This document shows, one piece after another, positions 6,786-14,675 of a stretch of DNA of 20,078 nt. A program made the position numbers and the translations under genes. Source of the stretch: JARRNO01 sp037384885 (GTDB lineage: Bacteria; Acidobacteriota; UBA4820; DSQY01); NCBI GenBank assembly GCA_037384885.1, contig JARRNO010000008.1, positions 1 through 20,078 on the forward strand. The letters run 5' to 3'. Positions within the stretch are counted from its first letter, which is position 1. Every line of letters starts with the position of its first letter. The notes below the pieces were generated by a model. The model was not told the origin of the DNA. It saw nothing but the letters and a program-made list of their open reading frames with translations, and did no database searches.

Positions 6786-9013
6786 AGGAGCGGCTCTGGG
6801 AAGTTCTCAACGTCCTGCTCTGGGTGGCCGTCGCCGTGGTGGCGGCGTGGCAGTTCGCCCTTCCGGTGGGGATCTTTGCTGCGGCCGTTGGGACCGTGGC
6901 TGGAGCGACAGCCGGCGTCATTTTGAGCCGGTCCCACCTGCGGGGATACATGCTGATTCTGGCCGCCGTCCTGGGAGCGCTGTTCGCCCTGGCCTTCCGG
7001 TACCTTCTGGTGCGCTCCTCCGGGCTCGCTTCATTTCTGGGCCCGGACGTCACCTACACTCTGGCGGACATGGTCCTGTGGCTTCTCCTTCCTGGTGCGC
7101 TCGTCATGGGCATGGAATCGCTCGCGAGGCGCCGTCCCGCGCTGCGGGCGGGCCAGCTTGCCCTGGCCGGCGGCGTGTTCGCCGCCCTTTTCGCCGCCCA
7201 CCGCGAAGGCTTCATCGACCGTCCCTTCTCCTTCGTAGACCCGCTTTGGAGCCGCGGCCTGGACCCCCTGGGCTATTTCCTGCTCGTGGGGGCGGGCCTG
7301 GCGGTCGTTCTGGCGCTCATGCTCGCCAAAGGCGCGCCTGGAAGACGATCTTTGGCGGGAGTCTTAACCATCATCGTCCTCCTGATGGGCATCTTTCTCC
7401 TGCTGCCGCAGGGGCAGTTGAAGAACGTGGTGGAACTGCACCGGGTCATGGGCGGACACGGCAAGGGAGAGCATTCCAACAAACCGAAAAACGGCAAAGA
7501 ACAGCAGGGAAAGCCGTCGAGCGAGGCCGGCAACAGGAGCGGCAAGTCTTCCAGCAAGGACAATTCCGGTCTGCCCGATTCCTTTTCAGACCTGAGCGCC
7601 CAGGAAAGCAACGCGCCCGTGGCGGTGGTCGTCTTCCATTCCGACTTCAAGCCCAGGCTGGGCTATTTTTATTTCCGCGAAACCGCCTACAGCACTTACA
7701 ATGGAGACCGGCTGGTGCGGGACATGTCGGGGAAATACGACCGGGACGTGGCGGATGCCTTTGGTGCAGGGACGCTCAAACTTCCGTCAGCCGGCCTGCC
7801 CTATTCCGCATCGGTCATCCCGGGGATCAAAGGCAAAGCGTTTTCGCATGTTCCGACGACCGTCGCCCTGCTGGCGCCCCACCCGCGTCCCTTCGGGCTG
7901 GTCAATCCCGCCGAGTTCGAGCCGGCCAGGAATCCCGATCCGAGGCGGTTCTTCCGGGCCTACTCGGTTCTCTCGTCCGCCTTCTCCGCGCCTCTCGACA
8001 CCCTGTTTACAGAGCGGGCCGGCGGAAAAGGCTGGGGCAGCGCGGCTTGGCGCCATTACACGCAAGGGCCCACCGACCCGCGCTACGGGGAACTGGCCGA
8101 CAGAATCGTCTCGGGCCTGCCGGAAAAGTACCGGGACGATCCCTTTGCCCGCGCCGTGGCCATCAAGCTTTGGCTGGACAAACACGGAACCTACAGCCTC
8201 ACCTCGCATCACGACCAAACCCCCGATCCGGTGGCGGACTTTCTTTTTGGAAACCTGACGGGCCACTGCGTCTATTTCGCCAACGCCGCATGCCTGCTTT
8301 ACCGGGCCGCCGGCGTGCCGTCGCGGGTGGCGGGCGGCTACGCGGTCCGCGCCAGCTACATGGGCGGCGGGTCGTCCCTGCTGATCCGCGCAAGGGATGC
8401 GCATGCGTGGCCCGAGATCTGCCTGAAAGAGACGGGCTGGATTCCCCTCGACATCGCTCCGGCCAAGTCGCTTGCCCCGCCTGAAGAGGCCCCGGACCAG
8501 GGCCTCCAGCGGCTCCTGGGCGGCATGGCCATGAAGTTCCAGTCCCCGCCCCATGTCCCTCCCGAAGAAAAGATCGGGCCGTCGCCCTGGATGATCTTTA
8601 AACACTGGCTGAAAATCCTGCTGTGGACTCTTCTGATCCTGCTCGGAGCCTTGATCCCCATCGCCTACGCCGTCAAGATGTGGCGCCGGTGGATCCCGTA
8701 CGCCGGGGGACGGCGGCTGCCCGTGACGGCATACCGGGCCAGCCTCGACCTGCTTTCCGAGGCGGGGCTCCGGCGCGGGTACGGCGAGGCCAGGGAAGTC
8801 TTCGCTTCGCGAGTGAAACCGAGCAGCCCGTCGTTCGAGGACCTGACGGCAAGGCATCTCAGGCACGTTCTGGGTCCGCGCCTTCATGCGCGCGAGGCCG
8901 GCCGCTGGCTGGCCCTGTACAAGGCGGTCCGGCACGAGGTGAAGAAAGGTGCGGGGCCCGCAAGGCGCTGCCTTCGGGCCCTCAATCCCATACCGTGGTG
9001 GAAAGTGCATTGA
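6782..9013 (+). CDS. Multi-pass transglutaminase-like protein (TgpA type)
   Basis: This 743-residue membrane protein has about seven N-terminal helices within residues 10-210, a Lys/Ser/Gly/Asn-rich low-complexity linker (222-277), and a papain-like transglutaminase core. The core shows Cys496 in TGHCVYFA, His541 in RDAHAWPE and Asp557 in WIPLDIAP, the complete triad, with the family-typical AAGVPSRVAGGY between Cys and His. A further membrane helix lies near 608-632, followed by a charged cytoplasmic tail of about 110 residues. The architecture resembles TgpA/DUF3488-transglutaminase proteins, placing the catalytic domain outside the membrane. The substrate is unknown; members may crosslink, hydrolyse or modify envelope proteins. 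It overlaps the DUF58 stop by 4 bp and is followed 25 nt later by moxR-like DNA, so it belongs to one operon. Confidence 0.93.
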   Translation: MKERLWEVLNVLLWVAVAVVAAWQFALPVGIFAAAVGTVAGATAGVILSRSHLRGYMLILAAVLGALFALAFRYLLVRSSGLASFLGPDVTYTLADMVLWLLLPGALVMGMESLARRRPALRAGQLALAGGVFAALFAAHREGFIDRPFSFVDPLWSRGLDPLGYFLLVGAGLAVVLALMLAKGAPGRRSLAGVLTIIVLLMGIFLLLPQGQLKNVVELHRVMGGHGKGEHSNKPKNGKEQQGKPSSEAGNRSGKSSSKDNSGLPDSFSDLSAQESNAPVAVVVFHSDFKPRLGYFYFRETAYSTYNGDRLVRDMSGKYDRDVADAFGAGTLKLPSAGLPYSASVIPGIKGKAFSHVPTTVALLAPHPRPFGLVNPAEFEPARNPDPRRFFRAYSVLSSAFSAPLDTLFTERAGGKGWGSAAWRHYTQGPTDPRYGELADRIVSGLPEKYRDDPFARAVAIKLWLDKHGTYSLTSHHDQTPDPVADFLFGNLTGHCVYFANAACLLYRAAGVPSRVAGGYAVRASYMGGGSSLLIRARDAHAWPEICLKETGWIPLDIAPAKSLAPPEEAPDQGLQRLLGGMAMKFQSPPHVPPEEKIGPSPWMIFKHWLKILLWTLLILLGALIPIAYAVKMWRRWIPYAGGRRLPVTAYRASLDLLSEAGLRRGYGEAREVFASRVKPSSPSFEDLTARHLRHVLGPRLHAREAGRWLALYKAVRHEVKKGAGPARRCLRALNPIPWWKVH

Positions 9014-9038
9014 TAAACTCAACCACAGGAGATCTTGA

Positions 9039-10061
9039 ATGTTAGAACCGACGACCGGGAAAGAATTGGACACGGGTGGGCTCGAATCGGCGCAAAGCGT
9101 CCTCGAGCGTCTCCGGGACCGCCTCCGCTTCGCCGTCCTCGGCCGGAACGAAGTGATCGACCTCGTGCTGGTGGCCCTCCTTGCGGACGGCCACGTTCTG
9201 CTTGAAGATTATCCAGGTTCGGGCAAGACGACGCTGGCCAAGGCCCTGGGCGCCTCTATCGCTCCCGGCGGCGGAGAATCCCTGCCCGTCTTCCGCCGGA
9301 TCCAGTTCACGCCGGACTTGCTGCCCTCGGATATCACAGGGGTGTCTGTCTTCGACCCGGAAACGGGGAAATTCCATTTCCGGCCCGGCCCCCTTTTCGC
9401 CCACGTGGTGCTTGGAGACGAAATCAACCGGACGTCGCCCAAGGTCCAGGCCGCCATGCTGGAGGCCATGGGCGAAAAACAGGTGACGGTGGACAACGTG
9501 TCGTACCGGCTCGACGAGCTGTTTTTCGTCATCGCCACCCAGAACCCGCGTGACGTGGCCGGCACCTATCCCTTGCCGCTGCCCCAACTGGACCGGTTTC
9601 TGATGAAGATCCAGATGAAGCACATCGACCGGGAATCGGAAATCGCGGTCCTGAACACCCGTCTGCAGCGGCGGCAGGAGCCCGATCCCGCCGCCATGCC
9701 TACGGTGCAGCGCACCGAAGTGGTCCAGGCGCGAAAGACCATCGAGGACGGTGTCTACGTGAGTCCGGCCGTCCACACGCTTCTGGTGGACCTGGCCGGG
9801 GAAATCCGGTCTCATCCCCAGGTCATCCAGGGCGTATCCACCCGGAGCCTGGTGCTTCTCGTGCCCGCACTGAAGGTCTCGGCGCTGCTCAAGGGCCGCG
9901 ACTACGTGGCCGCGGAAGACGTGACGTGGCTGGCGCCTCACGTGTTTGGCCACCGGATGGAGCTGGGGCCGGGCGCTGGAACGGCGGCGGACGTCGTTCT
10001 CCAGTGTCTCAAGAAACCGGTGGAGGCCCTGAGCCGGAGTACGCTGAAACGCGGGGAGTGA
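9039..10061 (+). CDS. MoxR-family AAA+ ATPase
   Basis: This 340-residue AAA+ ATPase has Walker A DYPGSGKTT with Lys63, Walker B VVLGDEINR with Asp127-Glu128, the MoxR hallmark AMLEAMGEKQVT right after it, and the sensor-1 motif IATQNP. The C-terminal lid domain contains the STRSLVLLVPALK helix. MoxR ATPases act as chaperone-like remodelers for insertion or maturation of metalloproteins or envelope complexes, often through DUF58 or vWA adaptors, which fits its operon neighbours. Start ATG 9039 is preceded by AGGAG with an 8-nt gap. The stop codon lies 2 nt before the next ATG. Length and motifs are normal for the family. Confidence 0.96.
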   Translation: MLEPTTGKELDTGGLESAQSVLERLRDRLRFAVLGRNEVIDLVLVALLADGHVLLEDYPGSGKTTLAKALGASIAPGGGESLPVFRRIQFTPDLLPSDITGVSVFDPETGKFHFRPGPLFAHVVLGDEINRTSPKVQAAMLEAMGEKQVTVDNVSYRLDELFFVIATQNPRDVAGTYPLPLPQLDRFLMKIQMKHIDRESEIAVLNTRLQRRQEPDPAAMPTVQRTEVVQARKTIEDGVYVSPAVHTLLVDLAGEIRSHPQVIQGVSTRSLVLLVPALKVSALLKGRDYVAAEDVTWLAPHVFGHRMELGPGAGTAADVVLQCLKKPVEALSRSTLKRGE

Positions 10062-10063
10062 TC

Positions 10064-12052
10064 ATGCGCATCGCCCGGGCCCTGTTCGCCGTTCTTCTGG
10101 TCTGCACCGCGTGGAGCGGCCTTCGCGCGAGGGAGCCCCTCTTCAAGGGAACCCCGCAGGAACAGGCCTTTGTCAACCTGTACTTCGTCCAGCACAAGCC
10201 CATCGAGGCGGCGCAGGAAGCGCGCGCCTACCTGGCCAAACATCCCGATTCCCACCTGGCCTGGATGACGCTGGGCTGGATCCGGCTGCAGAGGGAAGGC
10301 GATCTGCCCCGGGCCTATTACGATTTCAGCCGGAGCCGTGAACTCCTTGAAAAGCACTTCCAGATCTGGGACGCCGGTTCCCCATGGCGGGCCTACGGCA
10401 GCACGTTGCAGGGATTCTTCCTGACCGCCCAGCACATGGAGCGTTACCGCGAGGCGGTTCAGGCCATGGATACCTTCAACCGCATCTTCACCCCGAAGCG
10501 GCCCGCCGCGGCCGCCTGGTGCTTGATGAAGCTGGGCCACATCAATCAAGCCAGGGCCGGCATCGCCAAGGCGCTGATGGGGAACAATCTCGACCAGAAA
10601 GAAGATGCGCTCAACACGCTGGGTGCGATCCAGGCCGAGAACGACCAGCCGGAGGCCTCCTACCGGACCTTCAAGGAGCTGTGCGAACTGGAAAAGAAAA
10701 CCAACAGCGGGGCACGGGCCACTTCCCTCAGGAACTTCGCCGAATCGGCGCAGCAGCTTTTGAAGTTCGACGAAAGCGAGCGTCTGTGCCTCGAAGCCAC
10801 GAAGTACTTCAATCCGGGCGTCGAGCGAAGCCCCTGGGAAGACCTGGCCGAACTGTACATCCGGGAACACCGGCTGCCGGAGGCCATCGACGCCGTAAAG
10901 AAGATGCAGGCCTGGGCGTACCATTCCCTTCCCGTGGTGGGGCGGGACAACTGGAACAGCCGGCGGACGATGACGGCCTGTCTGCTTTTCTACTGCGGCG
11001 AAACGAAAGAGGCGCTGCGTCTCGCGAAACAAGTCACCTTCAGACCCGACCGCCACGGGGGCGACTCGAACAAGGCCGGGCAGTTCACGGCAAACTCTCT
11101 TCTCTTTTACCGGGAGGTGCTGCTCGACCACGCCGCACGCCTGCGTGAAGAGATGAGCTGGTGCAAGCCCATGGACTGGCCGGGACTCTACCTGCGCGAG
11201 CTCAGGACACGAGTCGAAGCCTGGTCCTCCGGGCGGCAGGCCGGCCGCATCATCATGGCCCATCCGGACTGGTTCCGCGATACCCTGAGATTCATTGGGC
11301 CCAACACTGTCGTGGACTTCCCCGGCGGCGAAGTCCACGTGGTCGGTGTCGTGGGACCGGGCGTGGCCGAGGCCGAAATCCTCCGGCTTTTGAAGCGCAC
11401 GGGCGCCAAGGCGGCCCGCGAGCGGCCCTTCCTGACGCTGCTTCTCGGTGTCGCCCGGCAGGAGAGGGGCCGTCCCCGCAGGGCCGTGAAAGATCTCCAG
11501 GAGGCCATGGAAACGCTGCCGAAGCAATTGGGGGTGACCCGCGATCAGGCCGTCGGCTATATGGCCCGGGCCTGCAGGGAAATCGGGGACGCCTCCGGCG
11601 AAGGGCGGGCGATAGGCTACCTCATGGAGCACGATCCCGGGTGCATCCGGCGCTTCGGATTGAGCCTGCCCGCCGTCATTTCGGCCGGCGGGGGCCCGGC
11701 CGCTCAAAAGGCCGCATCCCTGTTGAAGGATTCTCCCAGGCTGTCCGTGGGCAAGACGGGATACCGCGTGACGGTGCGCCAGCTTCCCGGGGGTGCCCTG
11801 GAAGGCAGTCTTGCGGCGCCGGGAGGATCCGTGCTGTGCCGCCTCCGCATCAATTCATTAAGAGATCCCAACGAAACAGCCCGCGAATTCTGCCGGGCGT
11901 TTCACCGGAAGGCCTTCGGCCCCAAGCTCGACCTGTCCCAGGAGCAGATCAACTCCATCGAGGGGTCCAACCTCACGTCCCAGGACGCGCGGCAGGCGCT
12001 CAAAGGCCTGCTGGGCGGGGGAACGAACGACGAGAGCTTAGCCGGGCCGTAA
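10064..12052 (+). CDS. Exported TPR-like helical-repeat protein
   Basis: The 662-residue product begins with a signal peptide (MRIARALFAVLLVCTAWSG, cleavage near residue 20). The rest is mostly amphipathic alpha helices arranged like tetratricopeptide repeats: an A-x-YLAKHPDSHLAWMTLGWI unit near residues 50-70, then further helix pairs (RYREAVQAMDTF, PEASYRTFKELCEL, EAIDAVKKM, RPRRAVKDLQEAM). The C-terminal ~110 residues look beta-rich (YRVTVRQLPGG, SVLCRLRI). TPR proteins are scaffolds, so it may gather substrates or partners of the MoxR/DUF58/transglutaminase machinery in the periplasm. ATG 10064 is preferred: GGGGAGTGATC precedes it, it follows the MoxR stop by 2 nt, and the signal peptide begins there. 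An in-frame extension back to 9926 would overlap moxR. No catalytic motif is seen. It ends the operon and faces a convergent gene. Confidence 0.85.
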   Translation: MRIARALFAVLLVCTAWSGLRAREPLFKGTPQEQAFVNLYFVQHKPIEAAQEARAYLAKHPDSHLAWMTLGWIRLQREGDLPRAYYDFSRSRELLEKHFQIWDAGSPWRAYGSTLQGFFLTAQHMERYREAVQAMDTFNRIFTPKRPAAAAWCLMKLGHINQARAGIAKALMGNNLDQKEDALNTLGAIQAENDQPEASYRTFKELCELEKKTNSGARATSLRNFAESAQQLLKFDESERLCLEATKYFNPGVERSPWEDLAELYIREHRLPEAIDAVKKMQAWAYHSLPVVGRDNWNSRRTMTACLLFYCGETKEALRLAKQVTFRPDRHGGDSNKAGQFTANSLLFYREVLLDHAARLREEMSWCKPMDWPGLYLRELRTRVEAWSSGRQAGRIIMAHPDWFRDTLRFIGPNTVVDFPGGEVHVVGVVGPGVAEAEILRLLKRTGAKAARERPFLTLLLGVARQERGRPRRAVKDLQEAMETLPKQLGVTRDQAVGYMARACREIGDASGEGRAIGYLMEHDPGCIRRFGLSLPAVISAGGGPAAQKAASLLKDSPRLSVGKTGYRVTVRQLPGGALEGSLAAPGGSVLCRLRINSLRDPNETAREFCRAFHRKAFGPKLDLSQEQINSIEGSNLTSQDARQALKGLLGGGTNDESLAGP

Positions 12053-12079
12053 GAAACCGTTCTCCAATCCTGAGGTTTC
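12053..12079. terminator. Candidate bidirectional hairpin between convergent genes
   Basis: GAAACC (12053-12058) and GGTTTC (12074-12079) form a perfect 6-bp inverted repeat with a 15-nt loop. It starts right after the TAA of the TPR gene and overlaps the TGA of the opposing DUF1566 gene. Its position between convergent genes suits a shared terminator, but the stem is weak and T-runs are poor. Confidence 0.3.
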
Positions 12080-13616
12080 ACCGCTTTTCTGCCGGCGGGG
12101 CGTCCCGCACGAGGCGGACGAAGTTGTCAATGCGGATCACATCCCCCTGGGGGCCCCGGCCGTAAGCGTCCCGGCCGTCGCAGCTTTTGCCCATGTAAAA
12201 ATCTTTGGGACTGCCGCTCTTCGGGTCGCTGCGCTGGGCGCCGGCGCCGTGTACATCCATGAGCCGAAGGCACCCTGGGCGGCGGTGTCCCTGCCTTCCG
12301 GAGCGTTGCATAGGCCGCTGTCCGCTGCCCATGCCCGGCCCCGGTCCATCCATGCTTTCCGGACGGCCGAAGCGGTCTTGAGGCGGAGGCATGCCGCCGC
12401 CAAGTCCCGGTCCGCCGGTTCCTGGTTCCTGCCGGTTCATCCTGTGCATCCCGAGCCGGCCTCTGCGGTGCGGCCCCATCCATCCCAGCGCGCGGCCGAA
12501 GGCGATGTAAACGGCCGCCCGGCCGTTGCCGTGCAACCCCGCGTGGGTCGTGCTCGTCCAATACCAGGGGAAATCGGGCTGCCCGCCTTCGTTGGTGATC
12601 GGTGTCACCTCGAAAAACGGGGAGATGGCGGCCGAGTCCGAGGTGTCCGGGGAGCGGGAGTCATCCACGATGGACTGAAGCTCCTTGGCGTTGGGCAGGC
12701 GCCAGTCGTCATGGCCCAGGTAGTTCTCGGCGTTCTTCTGCTGGACCCAGGCCAGGGCCTGTTCCCAGTTCATGCCGCGCCCGCTGTCCGCCTTGGACCA
12801 CATGAGTCCCGTGGCGCGGTCCGTGATGGTGCCGTTCCCGTTGTCCACGAAATCGTTGAATCCATACAGGATATTGCCGCGGACGTAGAGGACGTAAAAA
12901 GTCTTGCCGTCCTGATGCCTGGGCGTCGCGCCCGTAGGGTATCCCTTGATGCGGCCGTCGGCGAAGTTCACGCCGAACATGGTCCGGGCGCCGTTCATGG
13001 TGGTGGAGACGTATTGGGTGCTGGTGGCGTACTGCGCGTCGATGACCCGGTCGCCGGCCGAGCGGTCGCCGTAGCCGAACCCGAAGTAAGCCGTGTTGAT
13101 GAACGGCGTGAGGCCTGACCCGTTGACCTGTCCGCTCGGATCCGTGCCGCGGAAGTCGATGAGAGAATAGAGCTGCTTGAGCGTGGGCAGGCGCCAGTCG
13201 CTGTAGCCCCCGAGTCGGAAGGCCTTCGCGCCGGCCAGCGCCTGGGCGTAGGTCCGTTTGTCGAGCGCGTCGATGACGCCGTCGTGATTCAAGTCGGGGC
13301 TTTTCGCCCACATGAGGCCGGTCACCCGGTCAGTCACCGTGCCGTTGCCGTTGTCCTTGTACCGGGGCTGATTCCCTGTATGCTGGGCGTCCTGGCCGTA
13401 GAAGGGCTGTCCCTTGACCGGGGGCGCGATGGCCGTGGTGTTGTCGTAGGTCTGTGTCTGCCCCGTGTCCACGATGGGGTAGGGCGGCCGGGGCACGGTC
13501 TGGGCGCCAGCCCGGAAGGCCAGCATCAGCGCCGGGCAGGCGATCAGCGCCCATAGAAAACTCTGAGCCATTGAAAATCTGAAAACCCGTGCACACGCTC
13601 GGTCGTTCGGCTGCAT
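12078..13616 (-). CDS. Secreted protein with two DUF1566 (Lcl C-terminal-type) domains
   Basis: The 512-residue product has an N-terminal export signal with a long n-region (hydrophobic core about residues 17-38, AxA-like site at AGAQT). It has two copies of the DUF1566 module. The first runs from about 86, with DNGNGTVTDRVTGLMW and DWRLPTLKQLYSLID. The second runs from about 255, with DNGNGTITDRATGLMW and DWRLPNAKELQSIVD. The domain is named for the C-terminal part of the Legionella collagen-like adhesin Lcl and is common in surface proteins. The first copy includes DLNHDGVID (108-116), an EF-hand/dockerin-like calcium loop. Residues about 380-451 are a Gly/Pro/Arg/Met-rich insertion just before the domain's closing DVHGAGAQRSDPK motif. 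GGGGA precedes ATG 13616; Met16 has no ribosome-binding site. A surface or extracellular binding role is likely; the ligand is unknown. Confidence 0.9.
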   Translation of the reverse strand: MQPNDRACARVFRFSMAQSFLWALIACPALMLAFRAGAQTVPRPPYPIVDTGQTQTYDNTTAIAPPVKGQPFYGQDAQHTGNQPRYKDNGNGTVTDRVTGLMWAKSPDLNHDGVIDALDKRTYAQALAGAKAFRLGGYSDWRLPTLKQLYSLIDFRGTDPSGQVNGSGLTPFINTAYFGFGYGDRSAGDRVIDAQYATSTQYVSTTMNGARTMFGVNFADGRIKGYPTGATPRHQDGKTFYVLYVRGNILYGFNDFVDNGNGTITDRATGLMWSKADSGRGMNWEQALAWVQQKNAENYLGHDDWRLPNAKELQSIVDDSRSPDTSDSAAISPFFEVTPITNEGGQPDFPWYWTSTTHAGLHGNGRAAVYIAFGRALGWMGPHRRGRLGMHRMNRQEPGTGGPGLGGGMPPPQDRFGRPESMDGPGPGMGSGQRPMQRSGRQGHRRPGCLRLMDVHGAGAQRSDPKSGSPKDFYMGKSCDGRDAYGRGPQGDVIRIDNFVRLVRDAPPAEKR

Positions 13617-13644
13617 TCTGGTCCCCTTTTGCTTGGCGGGAGAT

Positions 13645-13681
13645 AGCTCCGCCGGCCTGTGGTTGAAGAAGGAGCGGAGCT
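13645..13681. repeat. Perfect 8-bp inverted repeat upstream of the DUF1566 gene
   Basis: AGCTCCGC (13645-13652) and GCGGAGCT (13674-13681) are perfect inverted copies separated by 21 nt, 29 nt upstream of the minus-strand ATG 13616. It could be a regulator site or a leader hairpin of the DUF1566 gene. The preceding gene on this strand ends at 13754. TAATAT-like bases farther upstream could be a -10 element, but no matching -35 was found. Confidence 0.38.
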
Positions 13682-13753
13682 GATGTTCCGCATATTACGG
13701 GGACAATCGGCAAGAGAGAATGGTTTAGGCCGGGAGCGGAAAACCCGGTCACA

Positions 13754-14575
13754 TCAGGTGGATGGGGCCGGCCGGGCGCCATCTTCCAGCGCCCGGATGT
13801 AACGCGCCGCCGAACGCCGGAGGGCGTCCTTGCCGTTCGAGGAAACGACGCGCCCCCAGAAGGCGCCGTAAATGCGCTCGAAATCGAGCGCTTCAAGGCG
13901 TTCGGCCGTGCCGCGGACCCAAGCGGCCGGGAGCGGGATGAGATTGGGGTAGGAATACATAAAGCTGACCCACCGCCGGTCCATCACGACCTGGATGATG
14001 TCGCCGGTGAAGAGGGCGCCCGCTCCCCGGGGGTCGTGCAGCACCGCGCCGCCGGCGAAGTGTCCGCCAAGGCGGAGCAGCGTGAACCCGCCCGGCAGCT
14101 CCAGGCTGTCTCCGCCCCAGTACTGGAGGGCCGGGTCCGGTCGCATGACCCAATCGCGGTCCGCTTCATGCAGGAAGATGGGAACGCCGCCCAGGGCCCG
14201 GCTCCATTCGACCATGGCCGAGTAATAGTGGGGATGGCTGATGGCGATCGCCGCAAGGCCGCCGCGGTCCCGCACGGCGGCGACGGCCCTGTCGTCGACA
14301 AGGGGAACGCAGTCCCAGAGGATGTTCCCCGTCTCGTTCTCCACCAGCAGGGCCCGTTGGCCGATGGCGAACTTGGGGTCGATGCCGATTCCCAGAATCC
14401 CCGCATCCTCTTCGATCCGGGTACGGTGATCCGCGCCGAGCGCCTGCATCGTCGTCCAGCGCTGGCCGTCCCAGCCCACGTACTGCCTTGCATCCTCGCA
14501 AACCGGGCAGCGTTCGGGGGGAGCGTCACTTTCGGCGAACTGCGTTCCGCAGGTCAGGCACATGAAATTCGTCAT
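13754..14575 (-). CDS. Metallo-beta-lactamase-fold protein with N-terminal zinc ribbon
   Basis: The product has 273 residues. An N-terminal rubredoxin/zinc-ribbon-like knuckle pairs CLTC (Cys6, Cys9) with CPVC (Cys23, Cys26). The rest looks like a metallo-beta-lactamase fold: the SHPHYYSAMVEW motif carries His114 and His116, GGHFAGG carries His172, and FTGDIIQ carries Asp192. The canonical HxHxDH motif is altered: Tyr and Ser occupy the Asp and His positions, so the second metal site is probably lost or different. Proteins with a SHPH-YY variant exist as an uncharacterised subfamily, so this is likely a family trait. ATG 14575 was chosen because GGAG lies about 11 nt upstream and the Cys motif follows directly; the frame extends to 14674 without a good site. 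The substrate is unknown. Confidence 0.88.
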   Translation of the reverse strand: MTNFMCLTCGTQFAESDAPPERCPVCEDARQYVGWDGQRWTTMQALGADHRTRIEEDAGILGIGIDPKFAIGQRALLVENETGNILWDCVPLVDDRAVAAVRDRGGLAAIAISHPHYYSAMVEWSRALGGVPIFLHEADRDWVMRPDPALQYWGGDSLELPGGFTLLRLGGHFAGGAVLHDPRGAGALFTGDIIQVVMDRRWVSFMYSYPNLIPLPAAWVRGTAERLEALDFERIYGAFWGRVVSSNGKDALRRSAARYIRALEDGARPAPST

Positions 14576-14675
14576 CGGCGGCTTCTCCGTAACAGCTTGT
14601 GCTTTCCGCTGGTCTCCAGCGTCTATACCAACGCCCGCGCCGCAGCCGCCATTCCCGGATGCTTCAGGTCGCACT

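Noticed and set aside
6580..8484. Plus-strand open frame of 634 codons overlapping the DUF58 and transglutaminase genes
   Set aside because: Arg/Gly/Pro-rich out-of-frame shadow; the in-frame products have the expected motifs and ribosome-binding signals.
9938..11707. Minus-strand open frame of 589 codons opposite the TPR gene
   Set aside because: No motif or signal peptide; the plus frame has a ribosome-binding site, signal peptide and helical repeats.
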